NCBI GenBank assembly: GCA_964444915.1
Contig: CAYUIY010000020.1
Span: forward strand, 1 to 26,524
Direction: 5' to 3'
Length of the DNA stretch: 26,524 bases
Source: Anaerorudis sp964444915
GTDB taxonomy: Bacteria; Bacteroidota; Bacteroidia; Bacteroidales; Dysgonomonadaceae
In this document: positions 1 through 8,040 of the stretch, in pieces
Numbering within the stretch: position 1 is the first letter of the stretch
Layout of the letters: every line of letters starts with the position of its first letter
The notes under the pieces: model-generated
What the model saw: the letters and a program-made list of their open reading frames with translations, nothing else
The model's database searches: none
Told to the model about the DNA's origin: nothing
Translations under genes and position numbers: made by a program

Positions 1-283
1 CGAATACGATGTGGAGTCGCGATTTGCCAAACAAGAAAAGGAAAATGAATATGTGATTTCGGGAAGAATGGAAATTGACCAACTCAACGAAATGTTTGGA
101 TTAAATTTACCCGAATCCGAAGATTATACCACTGTTGCAGGATTGATATTACATTATACCCAACGTTTTCCAAAAACATATGAAACAATTGTTATCGGTG
201 AATTTACCTTTAAAATATTAAAAGTTTCGACACGAAAAATAGAGGTGGTGCGATTGATTTTAAATAAAGTTTTGGATAATTGA
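1..283 (+). CDS. CBS/CorC-type membrane protein (hemolysin family, possibly GldE), C-terminal end only
   Basis: The gene enters from before the window; the open frame runs through base 2 to a TGA at 281-283. The GTG at 11 is an internal valine, not a start. The visible 93 or so residues match the C-terminal CorC_HlyC (transporter-associated) domain that follows two CBS domains in TlyC/CorC/GldE-type inner-membrane proteins: an EYDVE-like entry, a 'SGRMEIDQLNEMFGL' segment, then 'TVAGLILH' and a final strand pair. In Bacteroidales such a gene commonly lies just upstream of the PpiD-like isomerase, as here. The membrane and CBS parts are outside the window, so GldE versus another paralogue cannot be decided. 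Confidence 0.8.
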   Translation, partial: EYDVESRFAKQEKENEYVISGRMEIDQLNEMFGLNLPESEDYTTVAGLILHYTQRFPKTYETIVIGEFTFKILKVSTRKIEVVRLILNKVLDN

Positions 284-340
284 AAATTGTTTTTTCATTT
301 TAAATTTATACTTTTCTTTAAAAAAAAGCATTATCTCTTT

Positions 341-348
341 TATTTTTG
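341..348 (+). promoter_or_regulatory. Possible -7 promoter element for the PpiD-like gene
   Basis: TATTTTTG matches the Bacteroidota -7 consensus TAnnTTTG and lies 68 bases before the ATG at 417, in the 133-base gap after the preceding stop. No clear TTTG is seen 19-21 bases upstream. A single -7 match is expected by chance fairly often in AT-rich DNA, so this is weak support. Confidence 0.35.
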
Positions 349-416
349 CTAACTTCGTGCCCTTGTTGGAATGAAGAATTTTAATGAGCAAATTTATTAA
401 ATATTGATTATTTTCA

Positions 417-2552
417 ATGGCTACTTTACAAAAGATTAGAAACAGAGCTGGATTACTTATAGCGGTCATTGGTATCGCTTTGTTGGCATTTATATTGGGT
501 GATCTATTGACATCGGGAAGTACTCTTTTCCGCAAATATCAGGATAAAGTTTTTGAAGTAAGCGGAAAAGTTATTTCGACTGAAGAGTATTTTAACCGAG
601 TAACGGAGTGGGAAAATTTTCAGAAAATGATGAGCGGTGAGGGTTCATTAGATGAAAATGTTTCACTTCAGATTAAGGAGTTGGTTTTCCAACAGATGGT
701 CAGAGAACGTATGTTGGATAATCAGGCTAAGAAGCTGGGATTAACCGTTTCAAAAGAAGAAATAAACGACCTTGTGCATGGTGAAAACATCTCACCACTT
801 CTTATGCAATTACCTCTTTTTGTTGATCCACAGACAGGAATTTATGATAGAGAGGCTTTAGCGAATTTTTTTATGGCCATTAATACTCCGATGGAGTCTC
901 TTCAACCTGAAGAACGAGCTCTTGTAGAACAATATAAGTCGCTGTGGCTGTTTATCGAAAATTTAGTCAAATATCAGCGTCTCGAAGAAAAATACAGAAC
1001 ACTTTTGTCAAGTGCAGTTATGGTAAACGATATGGAGGCCAAAACTTCATTTGATTTATCGCAACGAAATGCAGATTTGACTTATGTTGTACAAAATTAC
1101 TATACTATTCCCGATACATTAGTTACTGTTGAAGATAGTGAAATACGAGCTTTTTACGAGAAGCATAAGAAAAATTTCAAATTGAATACTCCCATTGCTA
1201 AGATTTCTTATTTTATTCGTGAAATAACACCAAGTGATGAAGATTTTGCTGAAATAGAAGCGCAGGCAATGGAAGCCGCAAAGAAACTTGCAGAATCAAC
1301 TCATCCCGCAGCGGTTGTGGCAGAGTATTCGGATACCCCATATCAGGATGTATATGTTGCAGCAGATGTGTTAACAGAAAGTCAACTTTCCTTTGCCTCG
1401 TCGGCCAATATTGGTGATATGTATGGCCCTGTCCGTGAAGGAAATTCTTATCAGATTTATAAACTGATCGATAAGATTGTTGCTCCTGACTCAGTGCATT
1501 TAAGAATGATTGTTGTACCTACATCCGGCGTGAGTGAACAAGATTCATTGGTAAGGAATTTTGTTGATAGTGTTTTCACTGTTATCCAAAGTGGGAAACC
1601 CTTTGCACAAGTAGCCAATGAGTTGAATCCTCAATCTAATGGAGGCGATGCCGGCTGGGTGAGAGAAATTGATATCGCATCGGTTGGTAAAGATTTTGTG
1701 CAAACGGTTTTTTCCTTGCAGGTAGGAGGAGTGACCAGGATATCGCTACCCGGACAATATATTATTGTGCAGGTAGAAGGAAAAACAAAGCCGGTGACAA
1801 AATATAAATTGGCAGTGATTAATATGCCGGTAGTGGTAAGTGAGAGAACGTCGAACAACGCGGATAATGAATTGAATCAATTTTTGTCTCTTCCCGATGT
1901 GAGCAAAAAATTTACTGAGCTGGCTACAGAGAAAGGATACGCAGTTGTTCCTAATTTCACGATTTCTTCTACCGATTTTTCCATTGCACAAATTCCCGGT
2001 TCGCGTCAAGTAATTCAGTGGGCATTTAATGAAAAAGAAAAAGGTGCTGTAAGAAAATTCGATTTGACAAATTTACGAATTGTAGTACGGTTAGATAAGG
2101 TGATTCCTGCAGGAATAGCTCCTTTGTCGGAGGTTGCAACTGCAATTCGCAGTCAGCTTATTCGTGATAAAAAGGCTGAAAAAGTTATTTCAGACCTAAG
2201 CTCTAAAAATTTAACTTCTTTGGCCGATTATGCCGAGTCAATGAATACACGGCCCGATACAGTAAGATTTGTGAACTTTAATACACGGAATATTGCGGGT
2301 TTAGGGTTTGAACCTATATTAAATGCTTATTCGGCTTTTGCTCCGCTTAATAAATTAATGGGGCCGGCGAAGGGTAATATGGGTGTGTTTGTTGTAAATG
2401 TGAATAATCGTACGCAAGGCTCCGAAACTTACGATCCAAAAACACAGAAAAATATGATTCATGGAGAGATTGCTTATCGCTTACAGATGCAATCGTTGGA
2501 GGTATTGAAGGATAAACTGGCTGTAAAGGATTATCGTTATCGTTTTTATTAG
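417..2552 (+). CDS. Membrane-anchored PpiD/SurA-like peptidyl-prolyl cis-trans isomerase
   Basis: A 711-residue protein with one N-terminal membrane segment (about residues 12-32, 'LLIAVIGIALLAFILG') and a large periplasmic part. Residues about 35-200 look like the SurA/PpiD N-terminal chaperone domain. Residues about 357-455 form a parvulin (PPIC-type) domain with 'HLRMIVVPTSG', 'GKPFAQVANEL' and 'GGDAGWV'. The region from about 460 to 640 may be a second, degenerate parvulin-like module. Family knowledge: such proteins help fold exported and outer-membrane proteins. The ATG at 417 starts right before the membrane segment; there is no Shine-Dalgarno site, which is usual in this phylum. It follows the CorC-type gene and ends at a two-way terminator. 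The function is a confident family call; client proteins are unknown. Confidence 0.9.
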   Translation: MATLQKIRNRAGLLIAVIGIALLAFILGDLLTSGSTLFRKYQDKVFEVSGKVISTEEYFNRVTEWENFQKMMSGEGSLDENVSLQIKELVFQQMVRERMLDNQAKKLGLTVSKEEINDLVHGENISPLLMQLPLFVDPQTGIYDREALANFFMAINTPMESLQPEERALVEQYKSLWLFIENLVKYQRLEEKYRTLLSSAVMVNDMEAKTSFDLSQRNADLTYVVQNYYTIPDTLVTVEDSEIRAFYEKHKKNFKLNTPIAKISYFIREITPSDEDFAEIEAQAMEAAKKLAESTHPAAVVAEYSDTPYQDVYVAADVLTESQLSFASSANIGDMYGPVREGNSYQIYKLIDKIVAPDSVHLRMIVVPTSGVSEQDSLVRNFVDSVFTVIQSGKPFAQVANELNPQSNGGDAGWVREIDIASVGKDFVQTVFSLQVGGVTRISLPGQYIIVQVEGKTKPVTKYKLAVINMPVVVSERTSNNADNELNQFLSLPDVSKKFTELATEKGYAVVPNFTISSTDFSIAQIPGSRQVIQWAFNEKEKGAVRKFDLTNLRIVVRLDKVIPAGIAPLSEVATAIRSQLIRDKKAEKVISDLSSKNLTSLADYAESMNTRPDTVRFVNFNTRNIAGLGFEPILNAYSAFAPLNKLMGPAKGNMGVFVVNVNNRTQGSETYDPKTQKNMIHGEIAYRLQMQSLEVLKDKLAVKDYRYRFY

Positions 2553-2579
2553 TATTCCTTACGATAAGGATTTCATATA

Positions 2580-2612
2580 AAAAAAAGCGGGATTGAAATT
2601 CCCGCTTTTTTT
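2580..2612. terminator. Two-way intrinsic terminator between the PpiD-like gene and pfp
   Basis: GCGGGA (2587-2592) and TCCCGC (2600-2605) form a stem with a 7-base loop, flanked by an A-run on the left and a T-run on the right. It can therefore terminate the + strand isomerase gene and the - strand pfp gene, which converge here. Confidence 0.88.
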
Positions 2613-2627
2613 AATCTTATAAAAATG

Positions 2628-4283
2628 TCATTGGATCCCTTTTTGCTCTAGTTGTAGTGTTTGGGTAGGTTGATCGCAAACCTCAGTAGGGCCGAAATAT
2701 TGAATGGGGCCGGGATAAACGTAATCCGTTTCGATCGCCCATTTTTCTCGTTGACTTTTAAAGTATCTGAATGGAACACCTTCCAAATCTACCAATGCTT
2801 TTTTGATCACCGGTTTCATTTTTCCGCTGCGGCGCTCCAAGTTCATCATCATGGTTATGGGGATTCCGCCGGCTACCCATTTGTCAGCAGGAGCTGTTGT
2901 ATTGCGCACAGATGCCATATACCCCGTTTTTCCTCCTGCGATAAGCATGGAAGCTGTATATCCCAATGAATAGCAATAATCGGCATCGTAATTTGACGGA
3001 GCAGCTGAGCGACCTTCGTAACCAAAGAAGTGATGAACAGGTGAGAATTTCCCTTTGTATTTTCCTTCTTTTGCCCATTCTTCTAATTTTCGTCCTACCA
3101 TTTGCGACAGCAATTCCTCAGTTTGTATCATAGATACTTGTACATTACCGTGAGGATCCCGATCGAGTGCCAATTGTCTGGCTACTTTTTCGGGAAGGCT
3201 GGCATATACTTTTGCATTTTCCGGCGACAGTTTGCTGATAATATACTCGCGTTGTTGCGAACGACGCACAAGATTAAACTCATCCGATGAATGGGCAAAA
3301 AAATCGTTTAATTCCTCAATGAGGTTTTTTATTGCAGGGATAAATTCGATCAATCCTTCGGGTATGATAATTGTTCCAAAGTTAAGACCTTGTTTTTCCC
3401 GTTTCACTATAATACCGGCAATGTGCTCAACAATATCGTCGAGCGACCATTTTTTTGCTTCTATCTCTTCCGAAATGATACAGATGTTGGGATGGGTTTG
3501 TAGAGCGCATTCCAGCGCGATGTGCGATGCCGAACGCCCCATCACTTTTATGAAATGCCAGTATTTACGTGACGAATTGCAATCGCGTTCAATATTTCCG
3601 ATGAGTTCTGAATACACTTTGCAGGCCGTATCGAATCCGAATGATATTTCAATTTGTTCGTTCTTTAGGTCACCATCAATTGTCTTTGGGCAGCCAATTA
3701 CCTGAACACCGGCATTAATCGATTGATAGTATTCTGCCAAGACACAGGCATTGGTATTGGAATCGTCGCCACCGATAATTACCAGTGCCTTTATATTCAA
3801 TTTTTTTAGAATTTCCAATCCTTTGTCGAATTGTTCTTTGGTTTCCAATTTTGTACGTCCTGAACCGATAATATCGAACCCCCCGGTATTACGATATTCG
3901 TCGATAATATCGCCTGTTAGTTCTTTGTATTCGTGATTGATTAATCCTGCGGGTCCTAAAATAAAACCGTAGAGTCTACTTTCCTGATTCAGACGCTTAA
4001 TTCCATCATAAATTCCGGCTATTACATTGTGCCCGCCTGGTGCTTGTCCGCCCGACAGTATGACTCCTACGTTGATAGGGGTGGCTAGTCCGGGTTGACC
4101 TTTAGCTTCAACAAAAGTAAGGATAGGCAAGCCATAGATGTGTGGGAAAAGTTTTTTTATCTCTTCCTGATCGTCAGCCGCTTCAGTTGCTTCTCCTTCT
4201 TTTATTCGAATGTTTCCTTTTAATACAGTAGGCATTTTGGGCATATAGCTTGCCCTCGCAATTTGTAAAGCACTTTTAGTCAT
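2628..4283 (-). CDS. pfp: Pyrophosphate--fructose 6-phosphate 1-phosphotransferase (PPi-PFK)
   Basis: A 551-residue phosphofructokinase of the long PPi-dependent type (EC 2.7.1.90), which reversibly phosphorylates fructose 6-phosphate with pyrophosphate in glycolysis/gluconeogenesis. Visible motifs are 'GVILSGGQAPGGHNVIAG' (73-90), GGDDSNT (171-177), PKTIDGD (199-205) and MGRSASHI (248-255), with PEGLIEF further on. The second Asp in GGDD and the Lys in PKTIDGD are the residues that mark PPi rather than ATP use in this family. Length fits the long (about 550 residue) class found in Bacteroidales and plants. The ATG at 4283 is used; the gap to metA upstream is 161 bases and shows no terminator I can recognise, so it may be transcribed alone or with metA. 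Confidence 0.96.
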   Translation of the reverse strand: MTKSALQIARASYMPKMPTVLKGNIRIKEGEATEAADDQEEIKKLFPHIYGLPILTFVEAKGQPGLATPINVGVILSGGQAPGGHNVIAGIYDGIKRLNQESRLYGFILGPAGLINHEYKELTGDIIDEYRNTGGFDIIGSGRTKLETKEQFDKGLEILKKLNIKALVIIGGDDSNTNACVLAEYYQSINAGVQVIGCPKTIDGDLKNEQIEISFGFDTACKVYSELIGNIERDCNSSRKYWHFIKVMGRSASHIALECALQTHPNICIISEEIEAKKWSLDDIVEHIAGIIVKREKQGLNFGTIIIPEGLIEFIPAIKNLIEELNDFFAHSSDEFNLVRRSQQREYIISKLSPENAKVYASLPEKVARQLALDRDPHGNVQVSMIQTEELLSQMVGRKLEEWAKEGKYKGKFSPVHHFFGYEGRSAAPSNYDADYCYSLGYTASMLIAGGKTGYMASVRNTTAPADKWVAGGIPITMMMNLERRSGKMKPVIKKALVDLEGVPFRYFKSQREKWAIETDYVYPGPIQYFGPTEVCDQPTQTLQLEQKGIQ

Positions 4284-4444
4284 TTACTTTCGATTTTTAT
4301 GTTATTTAATTTAATTATTTACAGAATGTTTTTGAACTTTCAAATTTCGCATTTTTTTTTGAGATATAGAAATGGAGTTTTTAAAAAGTATTCTTTCTCT
4401 AGAAAAAAAGTGTATTTGCTTTATGAAAAGATAGGGGTGCATGA

Positions 4445-5380
4445 TTATAACTCTCCTAATTCCTTAATTTTATTTATATCGTAAGGTGTAGCCTGATAAA
4501 CAAAATAATTCAGCCAATTGATAAATAGTAGATTAGCATGGCTTCGCCATAATACTAAAGGGGGTTGTGAAGGATCGTTGTTTCGATAGTAATTTTTTGG
4601 AATTTCTACCGATTTCAATCCTCTTTCCTTATCCCGCATGTATTCGTTATGAAGAGTGAGAGGGGAATATTCTGAGTGCCCTGTAACGTAAAATTCTCGT
4701 CCACCACGCGAAGAAACAATGTAAACACCAGCTTCGTCAGATTGTGATAAAATGGTTAATTCAGGATGTTTTTTAATTTCGTCGATATGGACAGTTGTAT
4801 GTCGGCTGTGAGGGGCATAGAATTCATCGTCGAATCCTCTGAAAAGAGGGAAAGAGGGGTCGTTTATTTTATGTTTAAAAACGCCGAATAACTTTTTTTC
4901 CAAGGGGTGTTTATTTATTCCGTAAAAATGATACATAGCTGCTTGTGCTGCCCAGCAAATGTAAAACGTTGAGGTTACGTGGGTTCGTGCCCAATTAAAA
5001 ATATTTGTCAGTTCTTCCCAGTAGTTTACTTCTTCAAACGACATTAATTCAACAGGTGCGCCGGTAACGATGAAGCCGTCGTAAAAATTTTTTTTGATAA
5101 TCGAAAAAGGTATATAAAACTCCATCAGATGTTCAATTGGTGTGTTTTTTGGAGAATAAGTTTCCAACTGAACAAAATCGATCTCTATTTGTAATGGTGA
5201 ATTGGAAAGTAATCGTATCAAATCGGTTTCAGTCGTTATTTTTAGCGGCATCAGGTTGAGAATCGCAATTTTTAGCGGACGAATATCCTGAGTGGATGCA
5301 CGCAAGTCGTTCATCACAAAGATATGTTCTTTGCTCAAAATATCTATGGCAGGCAAATTATGAGGTAAATTCAGAGGCAT
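4445..5380 (-). CDS. metA: MetA-family homoserine O-acyltransferase, probably acetyl-CoA-dependent
   Basis: A 311-residue cytoplasmic enzyme that acylates homoserine, the first committed step of methionine synthesis. Catalytic residues fall at the canonical numbers: Cys142 in 'ICWAAQAA', His235 and Glu237 in 'TGHSEYSP'; 'APHSRHT' is at 189-195. Residue 111 is glutamate ('TGAPVELMSF'). In this family Glu111 is linked to acetyl-CoA use (Bacillus cereus type) and Gly111 to succinyl-CoA use (Escherichia coli type), so homoserine O-acetyltransferase (EC 2.3.1.31) is the better prediction although automatic pipelines usually write 'succinyltransferase'. It lies 61 bases downstream of the flavin reductase gene on the same strand; whether it belongs to the pyrBI transcript is unclear. 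Confidence 0.94.
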   Translation of the reverse strand: MPLNLPHNLPAIDILSKEHIFVMNDLRASTQDIRPLKIAILNLMPLKITTETDLIRLLSNSPLQIEIDFVQLETYSPKNTPIEHLMEFYIPFSIIKKNFYDGFIVTGAPVELMSFEEVNYWEELTNIFNWARTHVTSTFYICWAAQAAMYHFYGINKHPLEKKLFGVFKHKINDPSFPLFRGFDDEFYAPHSRHTTVHIDEIKKHPELTILSQSDEAGVYIVSSRGGREFYVTGHSEYSPLTLHNEYMRDKERGLKSVEIPKNYYRNNDPSQPPLVLWRSHANLLFINWLNYFVYQATPYDINKIKELGEL

Positions 5381-5441
5381 AATTTCAAACAGCTTGATGT
5401 AATGAATAAATTTCTAATCTAATTTGGATAAGTGTATCTGT

Positions 5442-6017
5442 TTACTCTTCTGTTTCTTTCTTTTGTATACTCCATCCGGAATTACCGATAAATTGGCCTA
5501 ATCCATAATATTTATTCTGCACATAAACAAGAGGTTTGGCGCGTTCCAGATCAAATTTTCCGGTTTCCGGATCAAAATATTTTTCATCGGCTTTGATGTG
5601 AACAACTTCAGATAAAAACATATCATGCGAACCCAGTGGGATGATTTCTTTTACCCGGCATTCAATAGACAGGGGAGCCTCTTCAATAATTGGAGCATTC
5701 ACTACTGTAGCTTTGCCGGGTGTAAGCTGCATTTCTTTGAATTTATTGTAATCGCGTCCGGAGCGGTTACCACACCAGTCGGTTGCTTTTGCCAATTCTT
5801 CGGTTGTAAGATTAATCACATATTCTTTGTTTCGTTTGATAATATCGTGCGAATGCCTTTCGGGGCGTATGGATATATAGCACATAGGTGGATTGCTGCA
5901 AACGGTTCCCACCCAGCTTAGGGTAATAATGTTATATTCTTCGGGGGTATTTCCGCAACTAATCATCACTGCTGGCAGCGGATAGATCATTGTTTTTGGT
6001 TTCAAGTCTTTTTTCAT
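5442..6017 (-). CDS. Flavin reductase family protein (flavoredoxin-like, FMN-binding split barrel)
   Basis: A 191-residue protein of the flavin reductase-like/DIM6-NTAB family. The N-terminal 'MISCGNTPEEYNIITLSW' and 'CSNPPMCYISIRPERHS' segments are typical of the FMN-binding barrel, as is the central 'LGSHDMFLSEVVHI'. Its ATG overlaps the pyrI stop in an ATGA (6014-6017), so the two are translationally coupled. A flavin reductase directly after pyrBI is a recurring Bacteroidales arrangement; a role in pyrimidine synthesis has not been shown to my knowledge. The electron partner and substrate cannot be told from sequence. Confidence 0.88.
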   Translation of the reverse strand: MKKDLKPKTMIYPLPAVMISCGNTPEEYNIITLSWVGTVCSNPPMCYISIRPERHSHDIIKRNKEYVINLTTEELAKATDWCGNRSGRDYNKFKEMQLTPGKATVVNAPIIEEAPLSIECRVKEIIPLGSHDMFLSEVVHIKADEKYFDPETGKFDLERAKPLVYVQNKYYGLGQFIGNSGWSIQKKETEE

Positions 6018-6466
6018 TTTAAAATAATCTCCTCTTTTTTAATTTTTATTTCACAATAATGACATTGTAATTCTACCTTCTCTTTATCAATGATACGAAA
6101 ACGAGTTTTCATTGGTTCGTTGTTGGTAATGCATTTCGGATTATTGCATTTTACGATTCCAATAATCTCGTCGGGTAATATAACTTTTTTCTTTTCAATT
6201 ACTTCGTAGTTTTTTATAATATTCAGTGTTACATTGGGGGCTATTAAAGCGATACGATTAATTTCATCTTCTTCGAAAAATTTGTCGGCCACCTTGATAA
6301 TGCCTTTTTTCCCAATTTTGCTGCTCCTCAAATTATTCCCAATAGTAATCCGATTATTGAGCTGTTGCAATTGCAATAACGATACCACTTTAAATAATGC
6401 TTGTGGCGGAATGTGGTCAATTGCTGTACCGTTTTCAAGAGCAGCTACTTGTAATTCTTTTCTCAT
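6014..6466 (-). CDS. pyrI: Aspartate carbamoyltransferase regulatory subunit
   Basis: A 150-residue regulatory chain of class B aspartate carbamoyltransferase. The N-terminal allosteric domain contains 'AIDHIPPQALFKVVSLL' and the C-terminal zinc domain carries Cys107, Cys112, Cys135 and Cys138 (C-x4-C ... C-x2-C), which hold the zinc that contacts the catalytic chain. Family knowledge: it binds CTP/ATP and adjusts PyrB activity. It lies 27 bases after pyrB and overlaps the flavin reductase start by four bases, so the three genes are very likely one operon. The ATG at 6466 matches the usual family length. Confidence 0.96.
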   Translation of the reverse strand: MRKELQVAALENGTAIDHIPPQALFKVVSLLQLQQLNNRITIGNNLRSSKIGKKGIIKVADKFFEEDEINRIALIAPNVTLNIIKNYEVIEKKKVILPDEIIGIVKCNNPKCITNNEPMKTRFRIIDKEKVELQCHYCEIKIKKEEIILK

Positions 6467-6493
6467 AAGCTTTTATTTTATCTTTTTTGTGTA

Positions 6494-7408
6494 TTATACT
6501 TCAATCCCCATCAGATCACAAATTACGGCTTGGCGCGTAAACATACCATTTCGCGCTTGTTGAAAATAGTATGCTTTGGGATTATCGTCTACATCCTGAT
6601 CAATTTCTTTTACTCGTGGAAGCGGATGCAACACTTTCAGATTCTCTTTCGAATCTTTCAGCATATCGTTATAGAGCACATACACATTCTTTACCTTTTC
6701 GTATTCCATGAGATCGGTAAAACGTTCACGTTGTACACGTGTCATATACAAAATATCGGCACTGTTAATAGCGTCGGGTGAGAATTCCGAAAATTCGTTG
6801 TATCGAATGCTTTTTTTATCGCAAAACGTTTTGTATTTCTCGGGGATTTTAAGTTCTTCCGGAGCTACAAAATTAAAAGTGGGGTTAAAGTAAGATAAAC
6901 CTTCAATCAAGGAATGTACGGCGCGGCCGTATTTGAGGTCACCAACAACAGTGATTGTAAGATTTTCCAGCGTTCCCTGTGTTTCGTAAATGGAAAACAA
7001 ATCGAGCAACGTTTGTGTTGGATGTTGATTGGAGCCGTCACCTGCATTGATAATGGGAACGGGTGAAATTTCGGAAGCATATCGTGCCGATCCTTCCAAA
7101 TAGTGCCGCATGATGATGAGATCGGCGTAGTTGCTAACCATCATGATAGTATCTTTCAATGACTCGCCCTTAGTCAGACTGCTTGTAGCTGTGTCTGAGA
7201 AACCGATAACGCGACCCTGCAGACGGTTGATTGCTGTTTCAAAACTGAGACGCGTACGCGTGGAAGGTTCAAAAAAGAGCGTTGCGCATATTTTTCCTTT
7301 TAAAAAATTGCGATTAGGATTGGCTTTGAATTTAGCAGCATTATTGAGGATGCGCAAAATATCTTCCTTATCGTAATCGTTGATATCAACTAAGCTTTTG
7401 GGTTTCAT
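6494..7408 (-). CDS. pyrB: Aspartate carbamoyltransferase catalytic subunit
   Basis: Catalyses carbamoyl phosphate plus aspartate to carbamoyl-aspartate (EC 2.1.3.2), an early step of pyrimidine synthesis. With the ATG at 7408 the protein is 304 residues, the family norm. It shows the carbamoyl-phosphate loop 'FFEPSTRTR' (45-53), Lys80 in the 'LTKGES' loop, 'RHYLEGSARY' (101-110), 'GDGSNQHPTQT' (123-133) and a late 'HPLPRV'. The frame is open upstream to a TTG at 7450 and an ATG at 7423, but 'MKPKSLVDI' aligns with the usual family N terminus, and the TTG would fall inside a candidate promoter element. First gene of pyrB-pyrI-flavin reductase. Confidence 0.95.
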   Translation of the reverse strand: MKPKSLVDINDYDKEDILRILNNAAKFKANPNRNFLKGKICATLFFEPSTRTRLSFETAINRLQGRVIGFSDTATSSLTKGESLKDTIMMVSNYADLIIMRHYLEGSARYASEISPVPIINAGDGSNQHPTQTLLDLFSIYETQGTLENLTITVVGDLKYGRAVHSLIEGLSYFNPTFNFVAPEELKIPEKYKTFCDKKSIRYNEFSEFSPDAINSADILYMTRVQRERFTDLMEYEKVKNVYVLYNDMLKDSKENLKVLHPLPRVKEIDQDVDDNPKAYYFQQARNGMFTRQAVICDLMGIEV

Positions 7409-7447
7409 AGGATGTATTTCCATTAAAGGAGGTTTTTTTATCGAACA

Positions 7448-7455
7448 CAAAAATA
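7448..7455 (-). promoter_or_regulatory. Possible -7 promoter element for pyrB
   Basis: On the - strand these bases read TATTTTTG (TAnnTTTG). The predicted transcript would begin just downstream and leave a 5' leader of about 30 bases before the ATG at 7408. No TTG lies at the expected 19-21 base distance, so this is tentative. Confidence 0.4.
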
Positions 7456-7720
7456 GAAAAAAAGAGGGTGTTTAAAAAGTCGCAATTTATTGAATAAATA
7501 ATATTTAACATTACTCGTAGCAGAATTTGAGATTTTGAGGTTTGTTATTTCTCGCAGCGAAACCATTATTTTGGGAAGTATCGATTTGTTCTCATACTAA
7601 TTCTTTATAGTGATATTGAAGATTTTCTCTCTTCTCATTATATATTTTTCCGTTAGATATACATCAAAATTATTGGTTCCCGCAAAATTCTCAATAAGAA
7701 CAATCCGTTTTTATTCTTCC

Positions 7721-7944
7721 TTTCCGAAAATCCGAGGACGGAAATTCAATCTTTTCTTCTTTTCCGAAAACCGGAAAACACAAATTCAACCTGTTTTCAT
7801 CCTCTCTGAAAATCCGATGTGAGCGTTTCAAATTATTTCATGGTTTCTGAAAATCGAATGCAAGCGTTGCAAATTATTTCATGGTTTCTGAAAATCGGAC
7901 ACAAGCAGTTCAAAAAATTTCATGGTTTCTGAAAACCAGAAACC
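7721..7944. repeat. Degenerate 41-base tandem repeat, about 5.5 copies
   Basis: Units begin at about 7721, 7761, 7803, 7844, 7885 and 7926 (spacing 40, 42, 41, 41, 41). Each starts TTTCTGAAAA or TTTCCGAAAA, and the middle units end with ATTTCATGG. The units at 7844 and 7885 are most alike; those at 7721 and 7761 are more worn. The last, partial unit ends in a perfect hairpin, GGTTTCTG (7924-7931), loop AAAAC, CAGAAACC (7937-7944). A period of 41 is not a multiple of three, so the array is unlikely to be a coding repeat. There are no unique spacers between units. Confidence 0.85.
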
Positions 7945-7956
7945 GATAAGCCAATT

Positions 7957-8040
7957 GATCAGCCTCAAAAATGATTTTTAAATTCGGGATGATAAATTGA
8001 TCAACCCCAAAAACGATTTTTAAATCGAGGGTGATAAATC
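7957..8040. repeat. Two tandem copies of a 42-base repeat
   Basis: Copies start at 7957 and 7999. Each begins GATCA(G/A)CC, contains AAAAA(T/C)GATTTTTAAAT in the middle and ends GATAAAT. A partial, diverged GATCAGCCTC lies at 8083. The repeat directly follows the 41-base array but has a different sequence. Confidence 0.8.

Noticed and set aside
284..535. - strand open frame overlapping the start of the PpiD-like gene
   Set aside because: Lies mostly opposite a well-supported gene and its AT-rich leader; no protein features.
7409..7450. Longer pyrB start at a TTG (7450) or ATG (7423)
   Set aside because: The family N terminus aligns with the ATG at 7408, and the TTG overlaps the candidate promoter.
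7610..7822. 70-residue open frame in the repeat region
   Set aside because: AT-rich, no motif, and it runs into a 41-base repeat whose period breaks the frame.
7721..8040. CRISPR array
   Set aside because: Units abut directly with no unique spacers, the units are diverged, and no cas genes are near.
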